From Deferrisomatales bacterium (GTDB lineage: Bacteria > Desulfobacterota > Deferrisomatia > Deferrisomatales > JARGFW01): a stretch of 63,620 bases of DNA. The notes beneath the pieces are model-generated. The model had not been told where the DNA came from, searched no databases, and saw only the letters and a list, made by a program, of their open reading frames with translations. The position numbers and the translations under genes were made by a program. Below are positions 45,581 through 53,947 of this stretch, piece by piece. How positions within the stretch are numbered: position 1 is the first letter of the stretch; every line of letters begins with the position of its first letter. The stretch is taken from positions 1-63,620 of the forward strand of contig JARGFW010000005.1 of NCBI GenBank assembly GCA_029211085.1, given 5' to 3'.

Positions 45581-47865
45581 TGGAACCTGTGCGCCCCCTG
45601 CGCCACATCGGCCGAGCCACGCCCCGCAAGGATGCCCGGGCGATCGTCACCGGGCAGGCAGAGTACATCGATGACCTCACCCTCCCCGGGATGCTCCACG
45701 GCAAGGTGCTGCGCAGCCCCCATCCCCACGCCTGGATCACCAGCATCGACACCCGGGCGGCGCAGCGCCTGCCCGGGGTGAAGGCCGTCCTCACCCACGA
45801 AACCGTGCCGGACTGGAAGACCGGGCTGCCGCGGGTGGTGCCGGTGCTGGACCGCAAGGTACGCTACGTAGGGGACGCGGTGGCCCTGGTGGCGGCGGAG
45901 ACCGAGGAGATCGCCCGGGCCGCCCTCGAGTTGATCGAGGTGGCCTACGAAACCCTGCCCGCGGTGTACGACATGGACGCCGCCATGGCACCCGGGGCGC
46001 CCACGCTGTATGACCAGTTCCCCGGCAACCTGCTGCCCGTGGAGACCAAGATCTTCGGCCCGAAGACCCTGAACCAGGTGGTCTACGGAGATGTGGAGCA
46101 GGGGTTTGCCGAAGCCGACCTGATCAGCGAGGGGGAGTTCGGCTACGAGAACATCCCCAACCCCCTGCCGATCGAGCCCCCCGGGGTGATCGTGCGCTGG
46201 GACGAACCCAACGCCCTCACCGTCTGGTCCTCGGCCCAGAGCGCGGCGTGGCACCGGTTCATGATGATGGGCAAGATGGGCTTTCCCGAGATCCACGCCA
46301 TCGCCACCCAGTGCGGCGGAAGTTTCGGCTCGAAGAATTACTCGCCCCAGCCGTTCTTCTACGCGGCGGCCCTGGCCAGGGCCGCCCAGCGCCCGGTCAA
46401 GGTGATGTTCAGCAAGGAGGAACAGTTCGGCGCGTTTGTGCTGCGGTTGGGGTCGCGCTTCCGGGGCAAGATCGGCATCAAACGGGACGGCACGGTCACG
46501 GCGATCGAGGGCGAGTGGCTGGTGGACACCGGCGCTCTCTCCGACCAGGCCCAGACCCAGATCGCCGTAGGCTGCGGGGAGGTGCAGCTGGTGCTGCGCT
46601 GCGCCAACTGGAACCTGAAGCCGAAGCTGGTGGTCACCAACCGGGCTCCCTCCGGCATCGTGCGCGGGTTCGGCGGGCAGGAGCTGGAGAGCTCGCTGCT
46701 GCCGGTGTTCATGGAGGCGATCGCCAAGGCCGACATCGACCCCGTGGGGTTCTTCAAGAAGAACTACGCCAAGCCCGGTGACGGCTACCTGTGGCGGGAG
46801 GGTGGTTGGTGGGTGTGCCGGGGCCAGGACTACTCCGCCGCCATCGACCGCGGTGCGGAGGTGTTCGGTTGGGGCGAGCAGTGGCGGGGTTGGCTGCAAC
46901 CCACGGCGGTAGACGGCCGCAAGCGGGTCGGTGTCGGCGTCGGTGTGCACGGCAACGCCGACGTGGGGGAGGATGAATCCGAGGCTTACGTGCGCCTGAC
47001 CCCGGACGGCGGTGCGGTGATCCACGCCGGCGTCGCGGAGTCCGGCATGGGCCAGCGCAGCAGCCTTTGCAAGATGGTCGCCGAGGTGCTGCACCTGCCC
47101 CTGGAGAAGGTCAGCATGACCGCGCCGGACAGCCTGGTGAACCCGTTCGACTTCGGGCTCACGGGTTCCCGGGGGACCTGGGCCCTGGGCGCCGCCGTGA
47201 CCGCCGCCGCCGAAGACGCCCGGTCCAAACTCCTCGAACTGGCCGCCCCCCTGCTCGAAGCCGACCCGGGGGACCTCGACACCGCCGACGGCGAGGTGTT
47301 CTGCAAGGACTCCATGGCCGGCGCCGTACCGTGGCGGAAGGTCATGGGCGTCTTCCACACCTGCACCGGACACGGGACATTCGAGCCCGATTACTCCATG
47401 CCGAACTTCATGATGTTGTTCGTCCGGGTGGAGGTGGATACCGAGACCGGGCGGGTGGACCTGCAGCGGGTGGTCGCCGCCACCGACGCCGGGCGGATCA
47501 TCGACCCGCCGTCCCTGGACGGGCAGATCTACGGTGCCCTGGGCGCGGCGGGGCTGGATACGGCGATCTTCGAAGAGACCGTCGTGGACCGTCCGACCGG
47601 CCGCCAGCTCAACATGAACCTGATCGATTACAAGTGGCGCACCTTCGAAGAGTTGCCCAGGTTCGACAACGTGATTCTGGAAACGCCGCTGCCAAGCCAT
47701 CGCTTCGGGGCGATCGGGGTGGGGGAGATCTCCACCTCGCCGGGTCCCAGTGCGGTGCTGATGGCCGTATCCAACGCGCTCGGGGTGCGGCTCGACGGCT
47801 ATCCGTTGCTGCCCGAACGGGTGCTGGCGGCTTGGCAATCCGTACAGAACGGAGGGGCGGCATGA
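45580..47865 (+). CDS. Molybdenum hydroxylase large subunit (HcrA-like)
   Basis: This 761-residue molybdopterin-binding subunit is of the xanthine oxidase family and close to the length of 4-hydroxybenzoyl-CoA reductase HcrA. Seen: TGQAEYIDDLTLPGMLHGKVLRSPHPHA, the Mo-cofactor loops TQCGGSFGSKNY and RGFGGQELESS, HAGVAESGMGQ and the late GIGVGEISTSPGPSAV-type motif. Whether it reductively removes a ring hydroxyl or oxidises an aldehyde or N-heterocycle cannot be settled from sequence. Aryl-CoA ligase and MarR neighbours favour hydroxybenzoyl-CoA. Confidence 0.88.
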   Translation: MEPVRPLRHIGRATPRKDARAIVTGQAEYIDDLTLPGMLHGKVLRSPHPHAWITSIDTRAAQRLPGVKAVLTHETVPDWKTGLPRVVPVLDRKVRYVGDAVALVAAETEEIARAALELIEVAYETLPAVYDMDAAMAPGAPTLYDQFPGNLLPVETKIFGPKTLNQVVYGDVEQGFAEADLISEGEFGYENIPNPLPIEPPGVIVRWDEPNALTVWSSAQSAAWHRFMMMGKMGFPEIHAIATQCGGSFGSKNYSPQPFFYAAALARAAQRPVKVMFSKEEQFGAFVLRLGSRFRGKIGIKRDGTVTAIEGEWLVDTGALSDQAQTQIAVGCGEVQLVLRCANWNLKPKLVVTNRAPSGIVRGFGGQELESSLLPVFMEAIAKADIDPVGFFKKNYAKPGDGYLWREGGWWVCRGQDYSAAIDRGAEVFGWGEQWRGWLQPTAVDGRKRVGVGVGVHGNADVGEDESEAYVRLTPDGGAVIHAGVAESGMGQRSSLCKMVAEVLHLPLEKVSMTAPDSLVNPFDFGLTGSRGTWALGAAVTAAAEDARSKLLELAAPLLEADPGDLDTADGEVFCKDSMAGAVPWRKVMGVFHTCTGHGTFEPDYSMPNFMMLFVRVEVDTETGRVDLQRVVAATDAGRIIDPPSLDGQIYGALGAAGLDTAIFEETVVDRPTGRQLNMNLIDYKWRTFEELPRFDNVILETPLPSHRFGAIGVGEISTSPGPSAVLMAVSNALGVRLDGYPLLPERVLAAWQSVQNGGAA

Positions 47866-48839
47866 AATCATTTGCCCACTGCAACGCAGCGAGCGTCGAC
47901 AACGCGATCGCGATCGCCGGCGGGAGCGCTGACCCTACCTGTTGGATGGCGGGGGGCACCGATCTGCTGGGGGTATTGAAGGACCAGCTCCTTCCGGACT
48001 ACCCGGCTACGGTGATCAACCTGAAGACCATACCGGGCCTCGACCGGGTCGAGGAGGACGCGGGGGGAGTCCGTCTGGGTGCCCTGGCGAGACTGTCCAC
48101 CCTGGCGCGCCACCCCGAGTTGCTGCAGCGATTCCCGGCCCTGGCGGCCGCGGCGGAGTCGGTGGCTACCCCGGAGATCCGCAACATGGCCACCCTGGGG
48201 GGCAACCTGTGCCAGGACAACCGGTGCTGGTACTACCGCTACGCCCACCACATGGGTGGACGGATGCTGTGCAAGCGCAAGGGCAGCGGCCCCTGCCACG
48301 CCGTGCGCGGCGACAACCGCTACCACGTGGTGATCGGCGGCAAGGGGTGTTTCGCACCCTGTCCCTCCGACATCGCGGTGGCACTCTCGGCCCTGGACGC
48401 GTCCTTGGAGATCGCAGGACCCGGCGGCGGTCGCACCCTGCCCATCCACGAGTTCTACACGCCGCTGGGGCACGTTCTGGGGCCCGGAGAAGTGCTGACC
48501 GGCGTTCGCGTCCCGGCGCCGGCAGTGGGGAGTCGACAGGCGTTCCGGAAGTTCACCGTGCGCAAGCCGGTGGACTTCGCCGTGGTCAGTGTGGCCGCCG
48601 TGGTCTCTGTCGAGGGCGGGCTCTGCCGTGGGGCGCGCATCGTCTTGGGCGGCGTCGCCCCCGCTCCCTGGCGGGCCGAAGCGGCGGAGCGGGCCGTGGT
48701 CGGACAGCCCCTCGCCGCCGACAGCGTTGGGCAGGGTGCGGACCGGGTCCTGGAACAGGCCCGGCCGCTGAGCATGAACGCCTACAAGGTGGATATCGCC
48801 CGCAGCCTGGTGCGCGAGGTGCTCGGTTCGCTCACCTAG
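47862..48839 (+). CDS. Molybdenum hydroxylase FAD subunit with extra Fe-S cysteine loop (HcrB/PaoB-like)
   Basis: The 325-residue FAD subunit has WMAGGTDLL (FAD pyrophosphate loop) and TLGGNLCQDNRC. An inserted Cys-rich loop holds Cys122, Cys137, Cys145, Cys163 and Cys167; the 122/137/145 spacing closely follows the [4Fe-4S] ligands of HcrB (about 122/138/146). This extra cluster occurs in hydroxybenzoyl-CoA reductases and PaoABC-type aldehyde oxidoreductases but not in ordinary xanthine dehydrogenases. It overlaps the large subunit by 4 bases (ATGA). Confidence 0.9.
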   Translation: MKSFAHCNAASVDNAIAIAGGSADPTCWMAGGTDLLGVLKDQLLPDYPATVINLKTIPGLDRVEEDAGGVRLGALARLSTLARHPELLQRFPALAAAAESVATPEIRNMATLGGNLCQDNRCWYYRYAHHMGGRMLCKRKGSGPCHAVRGDNRYHVVIGGKGCFAPCPSDIAVALSALDASLEIAGPGGGRTLPIHEFYTPLGHVLGPGEVLTGVRVPAPAVGSRQAFRKFTVRKPVDFAVVSVAAVVSVEGGLCRGARIVLGGVAPAPWRAEAAERAVVGQPLAADSVGQGADRVLEQARPLSMNAYKVDIARSLVREVLGSLT

Positions 48840-48935
48840 GGGCGGTGCCGCGTAAAGGCGGCGGGTTCGGCCCGGGGGGCCTTCCGGTTCCCCTCCCCCG
48901 CCCCTGGCGAAGAGCAGTGCTGCCTCGAAAGCAGG

Positions 48936-49355
48936 CTAAGCGCCCGCCGCCACTGCCTTCACGGATACGACCGGACAGGGTGCGGTCAAAATCACGAATT
49001 GTGCTGTTGAACCGAACAGTAGTTTTCCAACTTTCGAAACTTTACGAACGCCAAGAAAAACAGTTTCAGCGTGCTCGCGAATCGCATAATCAACCAGATT
49101 CTCTCCGTCTGTCATGTCATCTGCGGTAATCTTGTTAACACAAACAACGTCAACTCCACTTGGAAAGTCAATTATTCTTGACAATTCATTTCTTAGATCA
49201 CTGTCAGACAACGATTTATTTTTTGTTGAATCAACACTGCTAGGAACAGATCTAACTATGTGGAGGTTTCCAGAAAGAGCCTTGGCGTACTCTACTGCGA
49301 CCTTTAACGCTTCTTTGCTTGCTTCAGAACCGTTATAGCATACCATTAGCTTCAT
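48936..49355 (-). CDS. Universal stress protein, 139 residues (AT-rich copy B)
   Basis: A UspA-fold protein starting MKLMVCYNGSEASKEAL and ending KVSKVGKLLFGSTAQFVIL. It has the same length as copy A at 28133 and is clearly homologous to it. ATG 49355 has AAAGGA 8 nt upstream. The base composition is out of place: I count 92 G+C in 240 bases (38%) over 49021-49260, against roughly two thirds elsewhere, and many A/T-ending codons. Recent acquisition or an unusual expression constraint are both possible. Confidence 0.88.
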   Translation of the reverse strand: MKLMVCYNGSEASKEALKVAVEYAKALSGNLHIVRSVPSSVDSTKNKSLSDSDLRNELSRIIDFPSGVDVVCVNKITADDMTDGENLVDYAIREHAETVFLGVRKVSKVGKLLFGSTAQFVILTAPCPVVSVKAVAAGA

Positions 49356-49483
49356 AACTCGCATCCTTTCACTGGCTGTGGGGGTCTTTCCCGTTTCAAA
49401 AAATTCCCAGCGGATTGACGTTGCCGGGGCATCATAGCAGGGGTTTTGTCTCTCGTCGCCCCCGAGGCGGCAGAGCCTTGCCC

Positions 49484-50177
49484 CTATCGCGGGTCCCTGT
49501 TGGCTTCCGGAGGGAGGCAACGCCCTGGGGCAGACGGTGAAAATTGCCCGGAGCCGTTCGGCGGTTCGGCCAGCGCCTCCGAGCCGTTCCACGTCTCCCC
49601 GCATGGTGCTCCGCACCGCGCGCGGGCCTCGTCCCTGGCCCACTGCTTGGCGGTCGCAGTGAAAAACCCGCTGTCGATCCGTTCCTCGAGCAAGGCCAGA
49701 GTAGACGGCTGGTTCCAGATGAAACGCTGCACAGCCCGTGCGAAAGCCCTCGGCGCTGAAGCGGAACAACTTGTCGGCGTCCCGGACCACGGACTCGTGA
49801 ATCGACCGGCTGCCGATCCGAGTGTCGTGGCCGACGACGATGCGCACGATCTCCAGCGTCAATTCCTCCGGACACCGGAGGGTGGAGAGTATCTCCCCCG
49901 CCATCTGCGCCCCTTCCCGCTCATGGACCTTGGTCAGTTCCGGATCCTTGACGTTGGGTCCGAAGGCCGCCAGTTGCTGCTCCCCCGGAACGCGGCACCA
50001 GCCGATGTCGTGGAGCAGAATGGCGGGAATCGCCACATCCGGGTTCCCCGCCTCCCGCGCCGGGAGTCGGTCGGCGAACTCCCTGGAGATTCGCGTATGG
50101 ATCTCGTTGTGACGGGTCTGGAGGTGTGGCAGGGCCTGAACCAGAATCTCTTCGAACGCCGCAGGGTCTGAACCCAT
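49484..50177 (-). pseudogene. HD-domain phosphohydrolase-like gene broken by a frameshift
   Basis: Frame A, from ATG 50177, encodes an HD domain: LQTRHNEIHTRISREFADRL, AILLHDIGW with the HD pair, ESVVRDADKLFRFSAEGF. After about residue 147 (near 49735-49745) family-like sequence continues only in another frame: VQRFIWNQPSTLALLEE, then FFTATAKQWARDEARAR, to a stop at 49484. A single-base indel would join them. It may be a real pseudogene or a sequencing error. HD proteins of this type hydrolyse nucleotides or act on phosphate esters. Confidence 0.75.
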
Positions 50178-50325
50178 CGCCGCTTTTCCCAACTTCAACT
50201 CCCCACCAGGGCGCGGCACCGGGTCCGCAGGAGTCTATGGCCCACCGCAGCCCTCTGGATCCACCGCAGCGCGGAGCCGTCCACAGCCTTGAGCCCCGTG
50301 GCGGGAGTGCCGCCGGCCAGGGGGA

Positions 50326-51039
50326 TCACCTCTCCACCCTGCCAATCAGACGCACAAAGTCCTCTGGTATCTCGGTTTGAAAAGTCATCGGTCTGCCGTG
50401 GAACGGATGGACGAACGCAATCGATCGGGCATGGAGGGCAAGCCTCTTGGAAACCGGTCCCTGGTCTCCATATTTCTTGTCCCCGGCAACGGGATGGCCG
50501 TTTTCCGCGAAATGCACCCGGATCTGGTGCTTCCGTCCGGTGAGGAGGTGGATGTCCACCAGGCTGAGCCCTGGGATCTCTTTCAGTACCTTGTATTCCG
50601 TGTGGGAGAGCTTTCCCCTGGCAGGGTCGAGGGTCGAGTAGACCTTCAGCGCGGCGTTCTCGACCAGATAGGAGGAGATCCGTCCCTCTTTGGGAGTCAG
50701 GTGCCCGTGGACGATCGCCAGGTAGTGCTTGTCGGTCTTCCGCCAGTTCTCCTGCAGGAATTTCTTGGCTGCCTCGCTCTTGGCAAACAGGAGTATCCCG
50801 GACGTGTCCTGATCCAGGCGATGGACCACATACACCCGGTTTCGCGATTTTGGATTGCCTTTGCGGACGTACTCCCCCAACAGATGGTGGGCCGTTCTCG
50901 ACTTCTCCCGATCGGTCCCGATGCTCAGCAGCCCGGAGGGTTTCTCCACCACGAGGAGTTCCTTGTCCTCGTGCAGGATGGTCATCCCTCCCAGGCGACG
51001 TTGCTTGGGCGGCCGTGTGTCTCTGTTTCGTGGATCCAC
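50326..51039 (-). CDS. RluA-family RNA pseudouridine synthase
   Basis: The roughly 237-residue enzyme has the catalytic motif VHRLDQDTSGILLFAKS (the Asp is the nucleophile) and the RKHQIRVHFAENGHPVAGDKKYG signature. The GTG at 51039 (VDPRNRDTRPPKQRRL...) is favoured because the Arg/Lys-rich lead is common in this subgroup; ATG 50985 is an alternative. It modifies uridines in rRNA or tRNA; the target is not predictable. It lies 50 nt after the DarP gene on the same strand. Confidence 0.9.
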   Translation of the reverse strand: MDPRNRDTRPPKQRRLGGMTILHEDKELLVVEKPSGLLSIGTDREKSRTAHHLLGEYVRKGNPKSRNRVYVVHRLDQDTSGILLFAKSEAAKKFLQENWRKTDKHYLAIVHGHLTPKEGRISSYLVENAALKVYSTLDPARGKLSHTEYKVLKEIPGLSLVDIHLLTGRKHQIRVHFAENGHPVAGDKKYGDQGPVSKRLALHARSIAFVHPFHGRPMTFQTEIPEDFVRLIGRVER

Positions 51040-51089
51040 CGTGCGATCACCTGTTCCTGGGGCCACCGAAGGAACGGTCCGACGATTGG

Positions 51090-51629
51090 CTACTCTTCCG
51101 CCGCCTCCCCTCCGGGTTCGCCTGCGTCTTCCCGGGCCCGGTGCAGACACCGGAAGATCTCGCGGTAGGCCCGTCGATCGTTGGTTCCCTTCGCGGCGTG
51201 GGCAGCACGGGAGAGCCGGAGAAGATTCATCCGGTCGACACCCGGAAACCGGCGGACCGCCTCTTCCACCGCAGTCTCTGTCTGGTCGGGGTCGCAGAGG
51301 CGGTCCCGGAGAGTCTCCAGGCCCTTGTGGGCCTGGACCTGGTCCCTGTGGATCGCCGCCTGCCCTGACAGGGCGTCTCGCAGGACCTCTGCATCCTGTT
51401 CCCTTCTGCGCAGCAGGGAGGCCAATCTCTTGATCTGCCGGTTGCGGGCCCCGTGCGCCGTGGTCCGGATCGCGGAGAGAATCTCCACCTTCAAGTCCTC
51501 GGGGGCGGGGAGCGCTTGGTAGGCGGACAGAGGCAGTTCGGCCAACTGCCGGGCCAGGTCCTGGACGGGCTTGTCGGCTCGCTTCCGATCGGATCGGCTC
51601 GGGGTGTGATCGGCGTCGGGCTGTCGCAT
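51090..51629 (-). CDS. darP: DarP/YjgA (DUF615) ribosome biogenesis factor
   Basis: The 179-residue, mostly helical, highly charged protein is nearly the length of E. coli YjgA (183). Landmarks: DLARQLAELPLSAY, LKVEILSAIRTTAHGARNRQIKRLASLLRR (DUF615 core) and the Arg-rich end NDRRAYREIFRCLHR. ATG 51629 has GGGAG upstream; a longer frame runs into GalE and is rejected. The protein acts in late 50S ribosomal subunit assembly. Confidence 0.88.
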   Translation of the reverse strand: MRQPDADHTPSRSDRKRADKPVQDLARQLAELPLSAYQALPAPEDLKVEILSAIRTTAHGARNRQIKRLASLLRRREQDAEVLRDALSGQAAIHRDQVQAHKGLETLRDRLCDPDQTETAVEEAVRRFPGVDRMNLLRLSRAAHAAKGTNDRRAYREIFRCLHRAREDAGEPGGEAAEE

Positions 51630-51762
51630 CCGTCTCCCTGGAGAAGGCGGGATGCCTGGAACATCCCGGACCCTGTTGGTACTCCTGGAACGATACAGGG
51701 AACTGCGCTTCAGGTCGAGCCAGGCGCAGTACCCTGGAGCCGCCCACCCCGCCTCCACCGGT

Positions 51763-52743
51763 TTAGGGTGTGCCGCGGCCGTGCCACTTCCAGGCGGTGT
51801 CCACGATGGCGTCCAGTTCCGGAAACTCGGGATTCCAGCCCAACACCTCACGGGCGCGTTCGGAACTCCCCACCAGCCGCGCCGGGTCGCCCCAGCGGCG
51901 CCTGGCCTCAATCACGGGGATCGGCCGGCCAGTGACCCGCTGGGCGCTGTCGATCACCTCTCGCACCGAGTAGCCGTCGCCGTTGCCCAGGTTGAAGGCC
52001 GTGTTCCCGCCGCCGCCGGCCAGGTACTCCAGGGCCTGGACGTGGGCCTGGGCCAGGTCGCTGACGTGCACATAGTCACGAACGCAGGTGCCGTCGGGGG
52101 TGGGGTAGTCGGCGCCGAAGATCGCCACGTGGGGGCGCTGGCCGGCGGCCACCTCCAGCACCAGGGGAATCAAGTGGGGTTCGGGGTCGTGGTCTTCGCC
52201 GATCTCCCCCGCGGGGTCGGCTCCGGCGGCGTTGAAGTAGCGCAGGCTGACGTGCTTGAGCCCGTAGGCGTCACCGAAATCGGCCAGCATGCGTTCCACC
52301 GTCAGCTTAGTGCGGCCGTAGGGGTTGATCGGCCGCTGGGGGTGGTCCTCGGAGATCGGCACCGTGTCGGGCTCCCCGTAGGTGGCGCAGGAGGAAGAGA
52401 AGATGAGGGTGTCGCTCTCCACCTCCACCATCGCTTCGAGCAGGTTCAGGGTGTTCGCCACGTTGTTGCGGTAGTACTGGCGGGGCCGTCGCACCGATTC
52501 GGCCACGTAGGCGTAGGCGGCGAAGTGCAACACCTGGGAGATGCGGTGCTCCAGGAGAACCGCCTTGATCGCGTCTTTGTCACCCAGGTCCCCCTCCACG
52601 AAGGTACCCCACTGCGCCGCCCGGCGGTGGCCACGGCTGAGGTTGTCGAACACCACCGGGTGATAGCCCCGGGCGTGGAGCAGCTTGCAGGCGTGGCTGC
52701 CCACGTAGCCGGCGCCACCTGTGACCAGGACGGGAGTACTCAT
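51763..52743 (-). CDS. galE: UDP-glucose 4-epimerase
   Basis: The 326-residue short-chain dehydrogenase-fold enzyme interconverts UDP-glucose and UDP-galactose. GGAGYVGSH is the NAD loop; FSSSCATYG and YGRTKLTVE supply the Ser/Tyr/Lys catalytic set. The pattern YFNAAGADPAGEIGEDHDPEPHLIP is typical of GalE. It is the first of several sugar-nucleotide genes on this side. Confidence 0.95.
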   Translation of the reverse strand: MSTPVLVTGGAGYVGSHACKLLHARGYHPVVFDNLSRGHRRAAQWGTFVEGDLGDKDAIKAVLLEHRISQVLHFAAYAYVAESVRRPRQYYRNNVANTLNLLEAMVEVESDTLIFSSSCATYGEPDTVPISEDHPQRPINPYGRTKLTVERMLADFGDAYGLKHVSLRYFNAAGADPAGEIGEDHDPEPHLIPLVLEVAAGQRPHVAIFGADYPTPDGTCVRDYVHVSDLAQAHVQALEYLAGGGGNTAFNLGNGDGYSVREVIDSAQRVTGRPIPVIEARRRWGDPARLVGSSERAREVLGWNPEFPELDAIVDTAWKWHGRGTP

Positions 52744-52807
52744 GGGATACCCGGGGTTCGTGGTGCGGGGGCAAGGGAACGGCGAACGGCTAAAGGCGGC
52801 TTCTTAC

Positions 52808-52907
52808 CATGAAGGGCAGGGAGGACAGGAAAACGGGCCTCGGAGCGAAAAAGTTCGGGTCCAGGGCTCCCTTCATGCTCTTCATGCCCTTCACGGGGGA
52901 AAAAGAT
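52808..52907. repeat. Inverted A/G-rich 9-mer repeats between galE and UXS genes
   Basis: CATGAAGGG (52808-52816) pairs perfectly with CCCTTCATG (52869-52877), and 9-mer-like copies follow on the right (CTTCATGCT, CTTCATGCC, CTTCACGGG). The left side is purine-rich (CAGGGAGGACAGGAAAAC). Its layout resembles the heptad repeats at 61999-62130. Confidence 0.6.
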
Positions 52908-52915
52908 CTTCGGTT

Positions 52916-53932
52916 CTACCCGCTCGCACCAGTCCGCAGCAGGTCGTCGAAGTAGGCGATGGTCTTCACCAGCCCTTCCCGCAGGGGGATTCTCGGTGTC
53001 CAGCCCAGGTGCCGCTCGGCCAGGGCGATATCGGGCTTGCGCTGCAGGGGGTCGTCGCTGGGCAGGGGCTCGAAACGGATCTCGGTGCGGGTGCCCACCA
53101 GCTCGCGCACCTGTTCGGCCAGTTCCAGGATGGTGAACTCGCCGGGGTTGCCGATGTTCACCGGCCCGATGATCTCATCCTGGTCCATCATGCGGATCAT
53201 CGCCTCCACCAGATCGTCCACGTAGCAGAAGCTGCGGGTCTGGGAGCCGTCGCCGTAGATCGTCAGCGGGGCGCCCTTGAGGGCCTGGACGATGAAGTTG
53301 GAGACCACCCGGCCGTCGTTGGGCAGCATGCGCGGGCCATAGGTGTTGAAGATGCGCACGATGCGCACGTCCACCCGGTTCTGGCGGTGGTAGTCCATGA
53401 ACAGGCACTCGGCGGCCCGCTTGCCCTCGTCGTAGCAACTGCGGATGCCCACCGGGTTGACGTTGCCCCAGTAGCTCTCGGGCTGGGGGTGCACCGCCGG
53501 GCTGCCGTACACCTCACTGGTGGAGGCCTGGAGGATGCGCGCCTTTACCCGCTTGGCCAGCCCCAGCATGTGGATCGCCCCCACCACGCTGGTCTTGATG
53601 GTCTTCACCGGGTTGTACTGGTAATGGATCGGCGAGGCCGGGCAGGCCAGGTTGTAGATGCGGTCCACCTCGGCGAACAGGGGGTGGGTGACGTCGTGGC
53701 GCAGCAACTCGAAACGCGAGTCGCCAAGGAGGTGGGCGATGTTGGCCTTGCGCCCGGTGAAGAAGTTGTCGACGCACAGCACGTCGCGGCCCCGCGCCAG
53801 CAGGGCCTCGCACAGGTGGGAGCCCAGGAACCCGGCGCCGCCGGTGACCAGCACCCGGTGGTCGCTGTGGATCTCGGGGGTATAGATGAAGCGGTTCTGG
53901 TCCACCGGGTCGTGGCGAGGGGCGTGGGCCAT
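52916..53932 (-). CDS. UDP-glucuronate decarboxylase (UDP-xylose synthase type)
   Basis: The 338-residue NAD-dependent enzyme has [53 protein letters not shown] and [10 protein letters not shown], with Tyr-x3-Lys in [11 protein letters not shown]. This stretch is diagnostic of UXS enzymes, which turn UDP-glucuronate into UDP-xylose. Its substrate is made by the UDP-glucose dehydrogenase encoded 15 nt upstream on the same transcript. Confidence 0.93.
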   Translation of the reverse strand: MAHAPRHDPVDQNRFIYTPEIHSDHRVLVTGGAGFLGSHLCEALLARGRDVLCVDNFFTGRKANIAHLLGDSRFELLRHDVTHPLFAEVDRIYNLACPASPIHYQYNPVKTIKTSVVGAIHMLGLAKRVKARILQASTSEVYGSPAVHPQPESYWGNVNPVGIRSCYDEGKRAAECLFMDYHRQNRVDVRIVRIFNTYGPRMLPNDGRVVSNFIVQALKGAPLTIYGDGSQTRSFCYVDDLVEAMIRMMDQDEIIGPVNIGNPGEFTILELAEQVRELVGTRTEIRFEPLPSDDPLQRKPDIALAERHLGWTPRIPLREGLVKTIAYFDDLLRTGASG

Positions 53933-53947
53933 GGGTTCTCCTGGGGG

